Source: Nocardioides sp. LHD-245 (GTDB taxonomy: Bacteria > Actinomycetota > Actinomycetes > Propionibacteriales > Nocardioidaceae). From it: DNA of 64,000 nt. Below are positions 17,754 through 26,359 of the stretch, piece after piece. The stretch lies in assembly GCF_030929495.1 (NCBI RefSeq), contig NZ_JAVFWN010000001.1, forward strand, positions 496,001-560,000. Reading direction: 5' to 3'. Position numbers and translations under genes: made by a program. Position 1 is the stretch's first letter; every line of letters starts with the position of its first letter. Below the pieces are notes generated by a model that saw only the letters and a list, made by a program, of their open reading frames with translations, was not told where the DNA came from and did no database searches.

Positions 17754-19475
17754 CTAAGCCAGCGGGTTGGTCACCAGCAGCTCGACGTTGCGGTCGTCGA
17801 GGGTGCCGAGCCCGCCGTCGTGGTCGTGCCAGTCGTTAGCCGCGAGCTCGCGGGCGAGGCCGGCGAGCTGCTCGGCGGTGGCGGTGCCGGCGTCCGCGGA
17901 GGCGGGGCCGGCGTGGTCGACCATGGTGGTGAAGATCGATAGGGTGCCGTCGAGGTTGTCGGCGAACTCGATGATCCGAGACTGCTGGGGCCAGTCGATG
18001 TGCGAGGCGGTGGTGATCTCCCACAGGCCGCCCCCGCCCGGGCGGGGGCGTGGGGTGACCTTGTTGCGGTGCGTGTGGCCGTTGATCCAGGCGACGACCG
18101 ACGGGGTGGCGAGCAGCCGGTCGAGGACGGCGCCGCCGGTGACCCGGGTCTCGAGGGAGCCGCCGGTGGCGATCAGCGGGTTGCCCATGGTGTCGGAGGT
18201 GTGGTGGCTGAAGACCATCACGATCTTGTCGCCCGACTGCGCGAGCAGCGAGCTGAGCCAGGCGAACTGGGTCGCGTCGAGCGAGCCGTCGGCGTAGCCG
18301 TTGGGGTTCACCGTGTCGAGGACGACGAACCGGAACCGGTCCCGGTCGAAGTGGTAGTACGCCGTGCCCTGCTGCCGGTTGGTGCTCGTGAAGCCGTGAC
18401 CGAAGGGGAGTCCGCCGAGCTCGAAGTGCTGCTCCACGATCTGCTTGCGGTTGAGCAGGCGACGGTCCCGGTCGGGGGTCACGAGCCGGACGGTCGCACT
18501 GGTGGCTCCGCCGAGCAGGTTGGTCAGCAGCGCGGCGGGGTCGCTGGTGAGGTCCTCCAGCAGCTGGCCCGGATCGAGGCCGTGCGGCGGCGAGATGATC
18601 TTGAGCATGCCGAGCGCGATCAGGTTGAGCTGCAGCGTGGAGGCGGGGAAGTTGCCCTGCGCGAGGCCGTCGTGGTTGCCGAACACGGAGTACCACGGGA
18701 CGGACAGGCCCTCGGCGGTGAACGGCCGGCGGGCGGCGTCGAGCAGGCCCGGGACGACCGGGAAGCCGTACTCCGCGCGCGGGCGGTCGACGGGCCGGCC
18801 GCTCGGGTTGCCCTCGGGGTGCCAGTACGCGCCGTCGTACGTCGCCTTGAGGCTGTCGGCGACGCCCTCCCACTTGTTGAGGCGGCCGGAGTCGACCCGC
18901 ATCGCGCCGCCGTTGAGGGTGGTGATGTTCCAGCGGACCTCGTTGAGCTGCGAGTTGTCGGAGTTGTCGCCGGTCTGGATGGCCAGCGCGAAGGGAGTGC
19001 CGGTGACCGGTCCGCTGCCGATCCGGTTGATCGCGCGCACCATCGAGTCGGCGACCTGACCGGTCAGCATCTCCTGCGGCCGGTACGACGAGGAGAACAG
19101 TCCAAGCGCGGGGAGCGGACTGGGGTCGTCGAGCCGGTCGGTCCACTCCAGGCGCAGCGGCGACTGGGCGTCGACGATGTGGATGTCGCTGAGCTGGACG
19201 AAGGAGAGCAGGCCCTGCCGGCGAGCGGCGCGACCGGCGTCGCCGACGATGCCGAGAGCGGTCCGCGGGCGGTGCGGCTCGCCCGCGGCGGCGATGACGG
19301 CGCGATAGCCGCGGGCCCCGGGGGGACCGGGGACGTAGGTCCGGCCGAGGGTGGCGGGGTCCGTGGGCGCGGCTGCGGCGGCCGAGCGGAGCACGCCCGG
19401 GAGCGCGGTGGCGGCGGCAGCGAGGCCGCCGGCGGCGATGGCGTTGCGGATCAGGTTCCGGCGAGAGATCTCCAC
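17754..19475 (-). CDS. Tat-exported metallophosphoesterase (TIGR03767/PPA1498-like)
   Basis: 573 residues from a GTG at 19475 that places a twin-arginine signal (SRRNLIRN, then an Ala-rich stretch) at the very N-terminus; the much longer open frame upstream is antisense to other genes and rejected. Metallophosphoesterase motifs occur in order: LSDIH, GDNSDN, GNHDG, FSHHTSD and NGHTHR, giving the usual dinuclear metal site. Its substrate is unknown; the family is actinobacterial and extracytoplasmic. No clear ribosome-binding site precedes the GTG, so the exact start is less certain than the identity. Divergent from the glycosyltransferase. Confidence 0.85.
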   Translation of the reverse strand: MEISRRNLIRNAIAAGGLAAAATALPGVLRSAAAAAPTDPATLGRTYVPGPPGARGYRAVIAAAGEPHRPRTALGIVGDAGRAARRQGLLSFVQLSDIHIVDAQSPLRLEWTDRLDDPSPLPALGLFSSSYRPQEMLTGQVADSMVRAINRIGSGPVTGTPFALAIQTGDNSDNSQLNEVRWNITTLNGGAMRVDSGRLNKWEGVADSLKATYDGAYWHPEGNPSGRPVDRPRAEYGFPVVPGLLDAARRPFTAEGLSVPWYSVFGNHDGLAQGNFPASTLQLNLIALGMLKIISPPHGLDPGQLLEDLTSDPAALLTNLLGGATSATVRLVTPDRDRRLLNRKQIVEQHFELGGLPFGHGFTSTNRQQGTAYYHFDRDRFRFVVLDTVNPNGYADGSLDATQFAWLSSLLAQSGDKIVMVFSHHTSDTMGNPLIATGGSLETRVTGGAVLDRLLATPSVVAWINGHTHRNKVTPRPRPGGGGLWEITTASHIDWPQQSRIIEFADNLDGTLSIFTTMVDHAGPASADAGTATAEQLAGLARELAANDWHDHDGGLGTLDDRNVELLVTNPLA

Positions 19476-19606
19476 GAACCGGGCAACGAGCCGGGACCGA
19501 GGTGGGTCACGTGCCCGGGCGCAGGCGCGGATCGCCGACTCCTGGCGTTCACGAACGGGTCGCCGGACACTTCCGCAATCGTGACGGCCCGTTGGCGCGT
19601 CCTCCC

Positions 19607-19612
19607 TAGCGT
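19607..19612 (+). promoter_or_regulatory. -10 box of a leaderless promoter (mannosyltransferase)
   Basis: TAGCGT followed by seven bases and the ATG at 19620. The identical TAGCGT-N7-start arrangement is seen at 21711 and 45969 on the minus strand. Confidence 0.5.
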
Positions 19613-19619
19613 CGGCGTC

Positions 19620-20774
19620 ATGGCTGAGGTCATGAGTGAGGCGATGAGCAAGCTCCGCGTCCTGGTGGTCGCCGAGTCCTTCCTCCCGCAGATCAACGGA
19701 GTGACCAACTCGGTGCGCCGGGTGCTCGAGCACCTCGCGGCCGAGGGTCACGACGCCGAGCTCGTGGCGCCGACCGGCCCGGACACGTACGCCGGATTCC
19801 GGGTCCGTCGCGCCCGGGGCGCGAACCTGCCGTTCTACCCGGACTTCCGGCTGGGTCTGGAGACCCGTCGCCGGCTGCGCCAGCGGATGGTCCGGTTCCG
19901 TCCCGATGTCGTCCACATCGCCTCGCCCGCGACCCTCGGCTACCAGGCCGCCCGGGCCGCCGGCGAGCTGGGCATCCCCACGGTCGCGATCTACCAGACC
20001 GACCTGGTCGGCTTCGCCGAGCGGTACGACGTCCCGGGCGGGGTGCGGGCGGCGGCGGGCCTGACCCGCCGCATCCATCATCACGTCGACCGCACCCTCG
20101 CCCCGTCGACGGCGAGCATCGACCAGCTCCGCGCGCTCGGCGTACCCGAGGTGCATCGCTGGGGGCGTGGCGTCGACCTGGTCGCCTTCCACCCGCGCCA
20201 TCGCGACGAGGAGCTGCGCCGCAGGATCGCGCCGGACGGCCGGCTCCTCGTCGGGTACGTCGGCCGGCTGGCCGCGGAGAAGGAGCTCGACCTGCTGCGG
20301 CACCTCGCCGACGACCCGCGCTACGCCCTGGTGGTCGTCGGCGCGGGCCCCGAGGAACAGCACCTGCGCGGCCTGCTCGGCGACCGGGCCAGCTTCCTCG
20401 GGCTGCTGCACGGCGACGACCTGAGCCGGGCCTACGCCTCCCTCGACCTCTTCGTCCACACGGGTCGCTACGAGACCTACTGCCAGGCGGCCCAGGAGGC
20501 GCTGGCCTCGGGCGTCCCGGTGGTCGCCCCGGCGGCCGGCGGGCCGGTCGACGTCGTCGCGCACGGCGCCTCCGGCCTGCTCTACCGGCCCGGCGACGGC
20601 ACGGACCTGGCCGCCGCGGTCGCTCGGCTGGCCGGCGACAGCGACCTGCGGGGCCGGATGGCCGCGACCGCACTGCGGGCGGTGCAGGACCGGTCCTGGT
20701 ACGCGATCAACGAGCAGCTGGTCGCGCACTACCGCGCGGTGGCCGGGGGAGAGGTCAGCGCCCGCGCGGCGTGA
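19620..20774 (+). CDS. GT4 GDP-mannose-dependent alpha-mannosyltransferase (MgtA-like)
   Basis: 384 residues, GT-B fold. The N-terminal acceptor domain begins VVAESFLPQINGVTNSVRR. The donor domain carries the Ex7E region (YCQAAQEALASGVPVVAPAAGGP). Sequence layout resembles actinobacterial MgtA/PimB'-type enzymes that transfer mannose onto glycolipid acceptors at the inner face of the membrane. Whether the acceptor is phosphatidylinositol mannoside or glucuronosyl-diacylglycerol cannot be told. The first ATG is chosen because of the leaderless -10; in-frame ATGs at 19632 and 19644 are alternatives. Its 3' end overlaps the convergent LOG-family gene by 20 bases. Confidence 0.85.
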   Translation: MAEVMSEAMSKLRVLVVAESFLPQINGVTNSVRRVLEHLAAEGHDAELVAPTGPDTYAGFRVRRARGANLPFYPDFRLGLETRRRLRQRMVRFRPDVVHIASPATLGYQAARAAGELGIPTVAIYQTDLVGFAERYDVPGGVRAAAGLTRRIHHHVDRTLAPSTASIDQLRALGVPEVHRWGRGVDLVAFHPRHRDEELRRRIAPDGRLLVGYVGRLAAEKELDLLRHLADDPRYALVVVGAGPEEQHLRGLLGDRASFLGLLHGDDLSRAYASLDLFVHTGRYETYCQAAQEALASGVPVVAPAAGGPVDVVAHGASGLLYRPGDGTDLAAAVARLAGDSDLRGRMAATALRAVQDRSWYAINEQLVAHYRAVAGGEVSARAA

Positions 20775-21711
20775 CCAGCGCCGCGGCCTCCTCGACCGTG
20801 TCGACGAGATGGACGTGCTGCTCCATCGCGCGGCCCCGGGCGAGGGCCCGCAGCAGCGGCCAGGCCGGGAGCTCCTCGGTCCAGTAGCGGCGCCCCACGA
20901 GCACCATCGGCGCCACGTCCTCGTCGGCGGCGTAGTAGTTCTCGCAGGCGTCCTGGAAGATCTCCTGCACCGTGCCGCCGGCACCGGGCAGGAACACGAT
21001 CCCCGCGTCGCAGACCATGAGCAGGATCGCCTCGCGCAGGGCGTTGCGGAAGTACTTCGCGATCGCCGTCGCGAACAGGTTCGGCGGCTCGTGGCCGTAG
21101 TGCCAGGTCGGTACGCCGAGCGACGGGCTCGGGTCCGGCGCAAGGGCGAGTGCCTCCCGGGCGGCGGCGGCCCAGTCGTCCACGGAGGGCCGGAAGGACG
21201 GCACGTCGGCCACCCGGCGCAGGGCCTCGGCGAGGGCGGCCGGGGGAGCGGCGGCCATCCGGCCGCCGAGGTTGGCGGCCTCCATGGCGCCGGGCCCGCC
21301 GCCGGTGGCGACGACGTGGTCGCGGCCGAGCAGGGCTCCGAGGCGCGCGGCGTCGTCGTACGCCGGGGTACCGCGGTCGGCCGCGTGACCGCCCATCACG
21401 CCGACCAGCCCGCCCGTCCCGCTCGCGGCGACCCAGCTGCCGAGGGCGGTGTCGATCGCCTGGTCATGCAGCACCTCGGCGAGGGCGTCGGCGGGCCCCG
21501 AGGTCGCGAGCGCCCAGTGGTAGGCGCGGCTGTCGAAGGAGTCGGCGTACGCGGGCGCGTCGTAGAGCTCGCCGGGCGTGTAGAGCCGAGTACGGCCGAT
21601 GTCGAGGCCGGCGACGTGTCCGGTCGCCACGGCGCCGGCCCCAGCCTCGAGGGCGCGGTCGTCGTCGGTACGGCACTCGACGACGACGCTCCGGGCGCGG
21701 GTGCTTCTCAC
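20755..21711 (-). CDS. LOG-family nucleotide-binding protein with variant PGAGGT motif
   Basis: 318 residues, longer than the ~190 of a plain LOG phosphoribohydrolase. The first ~100 residues are a divergent domain. The LOG/Rossmann core carries GGGPGAMEAAN (137-147) and PGAGGTVQE (242-250). The canonical motif is PGGxGTxxE, so the second Gly is Ala and the spacing differs. LOG proteins release cytokinin-like bases from nucleotides, but many bacterial members have no proven substrate. The GTG at 21711 has a TAGCGT -10 seven bases upstream. Confidence 0.75.
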   Translation of the reverse strand: MRSTRARSVVVECRTDDDRALEAGAGAVATGHVAGLDIGRTRLYTPGELYDAPAYADSFDSRAYHWALATSGPADALAEVLHDQAIDTALGSWVAASGTGGLVGVMGGHAADRGTPAYDDAARLGALLGRDHVVATGGGPGAMEAANLGGRMAAAPPAALAEALRRVADVPSFRPSVDDWAAAAREALALAPDPSPSLGVPTWHYGHEPPNLFATAIAKYFRNALREAILLMVCDAGIVFLPGAGGTVQEIFQDACENYYAADEDVAPMVLVGRRYWTEELPAWPLLRALARGRAMEQHVHLVDTVEEAAALVTPRGR

Positions 21712-21718
21712 GGCCCGG

Positions 21719-21724
21719 ACGCTA
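21719..21724 (-). promoter_or_regulatory. -10 box of a leaderless promoter (LOG-family gene)
   Basis: TAGCGT on the minus strand, seven bases before the GTG start at 21711. Confidence 0.5.
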
Positions 21725-21755
21725 CCCCGGTGGTGTCTGCTCTGTGGGATGCCTT

Positions 21756-21784
21756 TTGTCTAGTGCCTAACATGACTTTAATCT
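21756..21784 (+). promoter_or_regulatory. Candidate sigma-70 promoter of metY-metX
   Basis: TTGTCT (21756-21761), 17-bp spacer, TAATCT (21779-21784), in a local AT-richer patch. The predicted leader is about 45 nt, too short for the SAM riboswitches I know, and I see no such fold in it. Confidence 0.45.
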
Positions 21785-21835
21785 TGGTGAGACATCCCCC
21801 CGTGTGATCGCAGGGGCCAGCGACAGGAGCCACCG

Positions 21836-23122
21836 ATGACCTATCGTCCCGAGACCCTCGCCGTCCACGCCGGCCAGGAGCAGGCCGACCCCGCCACCAA
21901 CGCGCGGGCGGTGCCGATTTACCAGACGACGTCGTACGTCTTCAACGACACCGAGCACGCCGCCAACCTGTTCGCGCTCGCCGAGCCGGGCAACATCTAC
22001 ACGCGGATCATGAACCCGACCCAGTCGGTCTTCGAGGAGCGGCTGACCCAGCTCGAGGGCGGCGTCGGCGCGCTCGCCACCGCCTCCGGCTCTGCCGCGA
22101 CGACCTACGCCGTGCTCAACCTGACCTATGCCGGCGACAACATCGTCGCCCTCTCCACGCTCTACGGCGGCACCTACGCCCTCTTCGCGCACACGCTCCC
22201 GCAGTTCGGCATCGAGGTCCGCTTCGTCGACCCGGAGAAGCCGGAGGATCTCGCGAAGCACGTCGACGAGAAGACCAAGCTGGTCTTCGCCGAGACCGTG
22301 GGCAACCCGAAGATCAACGTGGTCGACGTCCGGGCCTGGGCGGACGCGGCCCATGCGCAGGGCCTGCCGCTGATCGTCGACAACACCGCGCCCACGCCGT
22401 ACCTCGCCCGGGTCTTCGACCAGGGCGCCGACGTGGCGGTGCACGCCGCGACCAAGTACATCGGCGGCCACGGCACCTCCATCGGCGGCATCATCGTCGA
22501 CTCGGGCAACTTCGACTGGGCGGCCCACTCCGAGCGGTTCCCCGGTCTCACCCAGCCCGACGGCGCCTACCACGGTGTGGTCTGGACCGAGGCCGTGGGC
22601 AACCTCGCCTACATCATTCGGGCCCGGACCGTGCTGCTGCGCAACACCGGTGCCGCCGTCGCGCCGCTCAACTCCTGGCTCTTCCTGCAGGGCCTGGAGA
22701 CCCTCCACCTGCGCATGGAGCGGCACAGCGCCAACGCGCTCGCCGTCGCCGAGTACCTCCAGGGCCACGACGCGGTCTCCTGGGTGAGCTACCCGGGCCT
22801 GGCGGACAGCCCCTACAAGGCCGTCGCCGATCGCACCTTCACCGGCAAGGGGTACGGCGGCCTGGTCAGCTTCGGCGTGAAGTCGGGGCGCGACGGAGGC
22901 AAGCGGTTCGTCGAGGCCCTCGACCTGTTCAGCCACCTCGCCAACATCGGCGACACCAAGTCGCTGGCGATCCACAACGCCACGACGACCCACTCGCAGC
23001 TCACGCCCGACGAGCTCGAGGCGGCCGGCGTGCCCGAGGACATGGTCCGGCTCTCGATCGGCATCGAGAACGTCGAGGACATCATCGCCGACCTCGAGCA
23101 GGCCCTCGCCGCGTCCAAGTGA
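21836..23122 (+). CDS. metY: O-acetylhomoserine sulfhydrylase
   Basis: 428 residues, the length of the MetY/Met17 branch of the Cys/Met-metabolism PLP enzymes (about 40 longer than cystathionine lyases). The PLP Lys is K207 in HAATKYIGGHG, the ring-stacking Tyr is Y110 in STLYGGTYA, and NYTR-type phosphate contacts are in IYTRIMNPT. It condenses O-acetylhomoserine with sulfide to homocysteine, bypassing cystathionine. A good AGGAG lies six bases before the ATG. It is followed after 22 bases by metX, which makes its substrate. Confidence 0.93.
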   Translation: MTYRPETLAVHAGQEQADPATNARAVPIYQTTSYVFNDTEHAANLFALAEPGNIYTRIMNPTQSVFEERLTQLEGGVGALATASGSAATTYAVLNLTYAGDNIVALSTLYGGTYALFAHTLPQFGIEVRFVDPEKPEDLAKHVDEKTKLVFAETVGNPKINVVDVRAWADAAHAQGLPLIVDNTAPTPYLARVFDQGADVAVHAATKYIGGHGTSIGGIIVDSGNFDWAAHSERFPGLTQPDGAYHGVVWTEAVGNLAYIIRARTVLLRNTGAAVAPLNSWLFLQGLETLHLRMERHSANALAVAEYLQGHDAVSWVSYPGLADSPYKAVADRTFTGKGYGGLVSFGVKSGRDGGKRFVEALDLFSHLANIGDTKSLAIHNATTTHSQLTPDELEAAGVPEDMVRLSIGIENVEDIIADLEQALAASK

Positions 23123-23130
23123 GGCGCCGG

Positions 23131-23136
23131 TAGGTT
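23131..23136 (+). promoter_or_regulatory. -10 box between metY and metX
   Basis: TAGGTT, eight bases before the metX GTG at 23145. It would allow a second, leaderless metX transcript. Confidence 0.4.
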
Positions 23137-23144
23137 CATCGCCC

Positions 23145-24239
23145 GTGGGGACGATGGGATATGTCGAGACGCAGCGGGTCGTGCTCGCCACCGAGCGCGA
23201 CCCGCTGGTCCTGACGGGCGGGTCGACGCTGGAGCACGTCGAGGTCGCCTACGAGACCTATGGCGAGCTCGACGCCGCGCGGGACAACGCGGTGATGGTG
23301 TGCCACGCGCTGACCGGCGACGCCCACGCGGCCGGGCTGCACCTCGGCGCCAAGCGGCGCGGCTGGTGGGACAACCTGATCGGCCCCGGCAAGGCCGTCG
23401 ACACCGACCGGTTCTTCGTCGTGAGCGCCAACCTGCTCGGCGGCTGCTCCGGTACCACCGGGCCGTCCTCGATCGACCCGGCGACCGGACGCGCCTACGG
23501 GCCGGACTTCCCGGTCCTCGACATGGCCGACTTCGTCGCCGTCCACCGGCGGCTGCTCGACCACCTCGGCATCCACCGGTTGCACGCGGCGGTGGGCGGC
23601 TCGATGGGCGGCATGCAGATCCTCGAGTGGGCGCTGCGGGAGCCCGACCGGATCGACCGCGCGGTCCTGGTGGCCGCGAGCTCCCGGCTGACCACCGAGA
23701 ACATCGCGTTCTCCTCCGTCGCGCGGGCCGCGATCATGGAGGACCCCGACTTCCACGGCGGCCGGTACGCCGAGCACGGCGTCACGCCGCGACACGGGCT
23801 CAAGATCGCCCGGATGATGGCCCACATCACCTACGTCTCCGACGGGTCGCTGGACACGAAGTTCGGCCACCGGCGCGACACCACCGGCCTGGACCGGCGC
23901 CTCGGCAGCGACTTCGAGGTGGAGCACTACCTCCAGCACCAGGGCGAGAGCTTCCTGGACCGGTTCGACGCGCTGTCGTATCTCCACCTGACCCGGCCGA
24001 TGGACTACTTCGACCCGTTCGGCACCCACCCGGACGCCGTACCGGAGACGCGGTTCCGGCTGGTCTCCTTCGACTCCGACTGGCGCTTCCCGACCGCTCA
24101 CTCGCTGCGGATCCGCGACCGGCTGGCGGCTCGCGGCGTCAGCGTGGACCACACCGAGCTGGCCTCGCCCTGGGGCCACGACTCGTTCCTCCTGGAGCCG
24201 CCCGGCTACCACGATCTGGTGCGATCCTTCCTCGACTGA
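23145..24239 (+). CDS. metX: Homoserine O-acetyltransferase
   Basis: 364 residues, alpha/beta-hydrolase fold. The nucleophile S153 is in the elbow GGSMGGMQ and the catalytic His is H345 in SPWGHDSFLL. The segment HALTGDAHAAG and the NLLGGCSGTTGPSS oxyanion region are typical of MetX. It acetylates homoserine with acetyl-CoA. Start at GTG 23145 fits the leaderless -10; an ATG at 23154 is possible. Acetyl versus succinyl specificity in this family depends on few residues; context with metY supports acetyl. Confidence 0.93.
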   Translation: MGTMGYVETQRVVLATERDPLVLTGGSTLEHVEVAYETYGELDAARDNAVMVCHALTGDAHAAGLHLGAKRRGWWDNLIGPGKAVDTDRFFVVSANLLGGCSGTTGPSSIDPATGRAYGPDFPVLDMADFVAVHRRLLDHLGIHRLHAAVGGSMGGMQILEWALREPDRIDRAVLVAASSRLTTENIAFSSVARAAIMEDPDFHGGRYAEHGVTPRHGLKIARMMAHITYVSDGSLDTKFGHRRDTTGLDRRLGSDFEVEHYLQHQGESFLDRFDALSYLHLTRPMDYFDPFGTHPDAVPETRFRLVSFDSDWRFPTAHSLRIRDRLAARGVSVDHTELASPWGHDSFLLEPPGYHDLVRSFLD

Positions 24240-24249
24240 CGTCGTCCGG

Positions 24250-24255
24250 CAGACT
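24250..24255 (+). promoter_or_regulatory. -10-like box before the maleylacetate reductase gene
   Basis: CAGACT, six bases before the GTG at 24262; a weaker variant of the -10 seen elsewhere in the window. Confidence 0.35.
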
Positions 24256-24261
24256 GGCGAC

Positions 24262-25308
24262 GTGTTCGTCCATGACGCCCAGCCCATGCGGGTGGTCTTC
24301 GGGGCCGGAGCCGTCGACCGGGTGGCCGAGGAGACCGATCGTCTCGGCCTGCGCCGGGTGCTCGTCCTCTCGACGCCGCGGCAGGGAGCCCTCGCGGCCC
24401 GGGTCACGGCGCTGCTCGGCGGCCGGGCGGCCGGCACGTTCGACGGCGCCCGGATGCATGTCCCGGTGACGAGCGTCGCCGCTGCCGAGGCGGCGGTCGC
24501 CGCGACCGGCGCGGACGGCTGTCTCGCGATCGGCGGCGGCTCCACGATCGGGCTGGCCAAGGCGCTGTCACTGCGCCTGGGCCTGCCGTCCGTGGTCGTC
24601 CCCACGACCTACGCCGGCTCCGAGATGACCCCGATCTGGGGGCTGACCGAGGACGGCCGGAAGACGACCGGCCGGGACCCGGTCGTGCTGCCGCGCGCGG
24701 TCGTCTACGACCCGGACCTCACCCACGCCCTGCCCGCCGCCGTGTCCGGGCCGAGCGGGCTGAACGCGATCGCGCACGCGGTCGAGGCGCTCTACGCCCC
24801 CGACGGCACGCCGGTCGTCAGCGCGCTGGCCGAGCGCGGTGTCCGCGACCTGGCCTCCGCGCTGCCCGTGGTCGTCGCGGACGGCACCGACGCCGACGCG
24901 CGGAGCCGGGCGCTGGAGGGCGCCTGGCTGTGCGGTGCCTGCCTCGGGGCGACCACGATGGGCCTGCACCACAAGCTGTGCCACGCCCTCGGCGGCATGC
25001 TCGACCTGCCGCACGCCGAGACCCACGCGATCGTGCTGCCCCACGTCGCCGCCTACAACCTGCCCGTCGTGCCCGAGGCGGACGCGGTGCTGCGCCGCGC
25101 GCTCGACACGGACGACGTCGCCGCCGCGCTGCGTGACCTCGCCCGTCAGGTCGGGGTCCCCGACGGCCTGCGCGCACTGGGGGTCGACCACGCCGACCTC
25201 GCCCGCGTCGTGGACGAGGTCCTGGCGGCGCCGTACCGCAACCCGCGCGCGCCGACCCGAGGCGACCTCGAGACGCTGCTCGAGGCCGCCTGGCGGGGCG
25301 GTTCCTGA
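24262..25308 (+). CDS. Maleylacetate reductase (iron-type alcohol dehydrogenase family)
   Basis: 348 residues. An N-terminal NAD(P)-binding domain contains the GGGSTIG loop and the VPTTYAGSEMTPIWG segment characteristic of maleylacetate reductases. The metal-site His residues are in GLHHKLCHALGG and LPHAETHAIVLPHV. It reduces maleylacetate to 3-oxoadipate, the last step of hydroxyquinol and chlorocatechol pathways. No ring-cleavage dioxygenase for those pathways is adjacent; the gentisate cluster 9 kb away does not produce maleylacetate. It stands alone between metX and a convergent RIO kinase. Confidence 0.85.
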   Translation: MFVHDAQPMRVVFGAGAVDRVAEETDRLGLRRVLVLSTPRQGALAARVTALLGGRAAGTFDGARMHVPVTSVAAAEAAVAATGADGCLAIGGGSTIGLAKALSLRLGLPSVVVPTTYAGSEMTPIWGLTEDGRKTTGRDPVVLPRAVVYDPDLTHALPAAVSGPSGLNAIAHAVEALYAPDGTPVVSALAERGVRDLASALPVVVADGTDADARSRALEGAWLCGACLGATTMGLHHKLCHALGGMLDLPHAETHAIVLPHVAAYNLPVVPEADAVLRRALDTDDVAAALRDLARQVGVPDGLRALGVDHADLARVVDEVLAAPYRNPRAPTRGDLETLLEAAWRGGS

Positions 25309-25317
25309 CCCGACGGC

Positions 25318-26181
25318 TCAGAACGCTTGGGCCATCAGCTCGCCGAACAGCTCCTGCGGATCGATCTCCAGGCCCCGGCGGGCGAACCACCCGCACACGT
25401 TGGTGCAGTCGCGCAGCAGGAAGTCGAAGCCCTGCGCGTTGCCGGCCAGGTCGACCAGCTGCGGCAGGTCGATGACGACCAGCCGTTCGCCGGCGGCCAG
25501 GATGTTGTAGGCGGACAGGTCGCCGTGCACGAGCCCGTCCTCGACCAGGGTGAGCAGGACGGCGCGCAGCTGGTCGAAGTACGACGCCAGCAGCGCCGGC
25601 TCCGGCCGGGTCTGCGCCAGCCGGGGGGCCGTCTCGCCGTCGACGGTGATCCACTCCATCAGGATCTCGGTGCCGTCGATCTGCACGGGATAGGGCACCG
25701 GCAGGCCGAGCGACCAGCAGCGGTTGAGCGCGGTCCACTCCGAGACCGCCCACTCGCCGGCGGCGACCTCGCGGCCGAAGGTGCTCTTGCGCTTGATGGC
25801 CCGCTCGTCGCGGGAGCGCTTCATGCTGCGGCCCTCGGTGTAGGTCGCCGACCGGTGGAAGGTGCGGTGCTCGGTGGAGCGGTAGCGCTTCGCCGCCATC
25901 ACCACGCTCTGCGCCGGGTCGTGCGGGTCGGTGCGGTCGAGGAGGAAGACGTCGGCCTCCTTGCCCGTCTTGAGGATGCCGAGGTCGGTGTCGATCGCGC
26001 CCTGGGACGTGACGACCCAGTCGGGGCGCGGCTCGGGACCGCGGGACAGCGGCTCGACGTCGAGCCAGGTGGACCAGCGCTGGCCGTCCTCGAGGTCGTC
26101 GTAGGCGACGTAGTCGAAGACGAAGCGGGGGTCGAGATCGGGGTCGAGCTCAGAGTCGGGAGAGAGGTTCTCCTGGGACAC
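25318..26181 (-). CDS. RIO-type serine/threonine protein kinase
   Basis: 287 residues from a GTG at 26181 with an AAGGAA ribosome-binding site. RIO1-like kinase core: ILKTGKEADVFLLDR as the P-loop region, the catalytic loop VHGDLSAYNIL with Asp and Asn, and VIDLPQLVD as the metal-binding loop. Bacterial RIO proteins are soluble atypical kinases with unknown targets. The N-terminal ~60 residues are acidic and probably disordered (SPDSELDPDLDPRF). The gene is convergent with the reductase, nine bases between stops. Confidence 0.9.
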   Translation of the reverse strand: MSQENLSPDSELDPDLDPRFVFDYVAYDDLEDGQRWSTWLDVEPLSRGPEPRPDWVVTSQGAIDTDLGILKTGKEADVFLLDRTDPHDPAQSVVMAAKRYRSTEHRTFHRSATYTEGRSMKRSRDERAIKRKSTFGREVAAGEWAVSEWTALNRCWSLGLPVPYPVQIDGTEILMEWITVDGETAPRLAQTRPEPALLASYFDQLRAVLLTLVEDGLVHGDLSAYNILAAGERLVVIDLPQLVDLAGNAQGFDFLLRDCTNVCGWFARRGLEIDPQELFGELMAQAF

Positions 26182-26325
26182 GGTGGTTCCTTGGGGTCGA
26201 GAGGATGCGGTCTGAGGGCAGGCCGACGACAGCGATCGACATGTCACACTCCTCTCGACGGGTCCGCGGGATCGCGCGGACGGACAAGGACACCCTGGAG
26301 GACGCGCGGGCGGTCCCGCAAGTGG

Positions 26326-26353
26326 TTTACCGACGGGTCCCGCGGCGTACATT
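26326..26353 (+). promoter_or_regulatory. Leaderless promoter of the M1 peptidase gene
   Basis: TTTACC (26326-26331), 16-bp spacer, TACATT (26348-26353), then six bases to the GTG at 26360. Confidence 0.5.
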
Positions 26354-26359
26354 GACCCG

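Noticed and set aside
18000..20774. A 924-codon plus-strand frame including the mannosyltransferase
   Set aside because: The region before 19620 is antisense to the phosphoesterase; the enzyme starts at 19620 behind a leaderless -10.
17754..21143. A 1129-codon minus-strand frame including the phosphoesterase
   Set aside because: Only the part from 19475 down has a Tat signal and enzyme motifs; the rest is antisense to the mannosyltransferase and LOG-family genes.
21712..21835. Possible SAM riboswitch before metY-metX
   Set aside because: The likely leader is only about 45 nt and I see none of the conserved SAM-I/SAM-IV helices or core bases.
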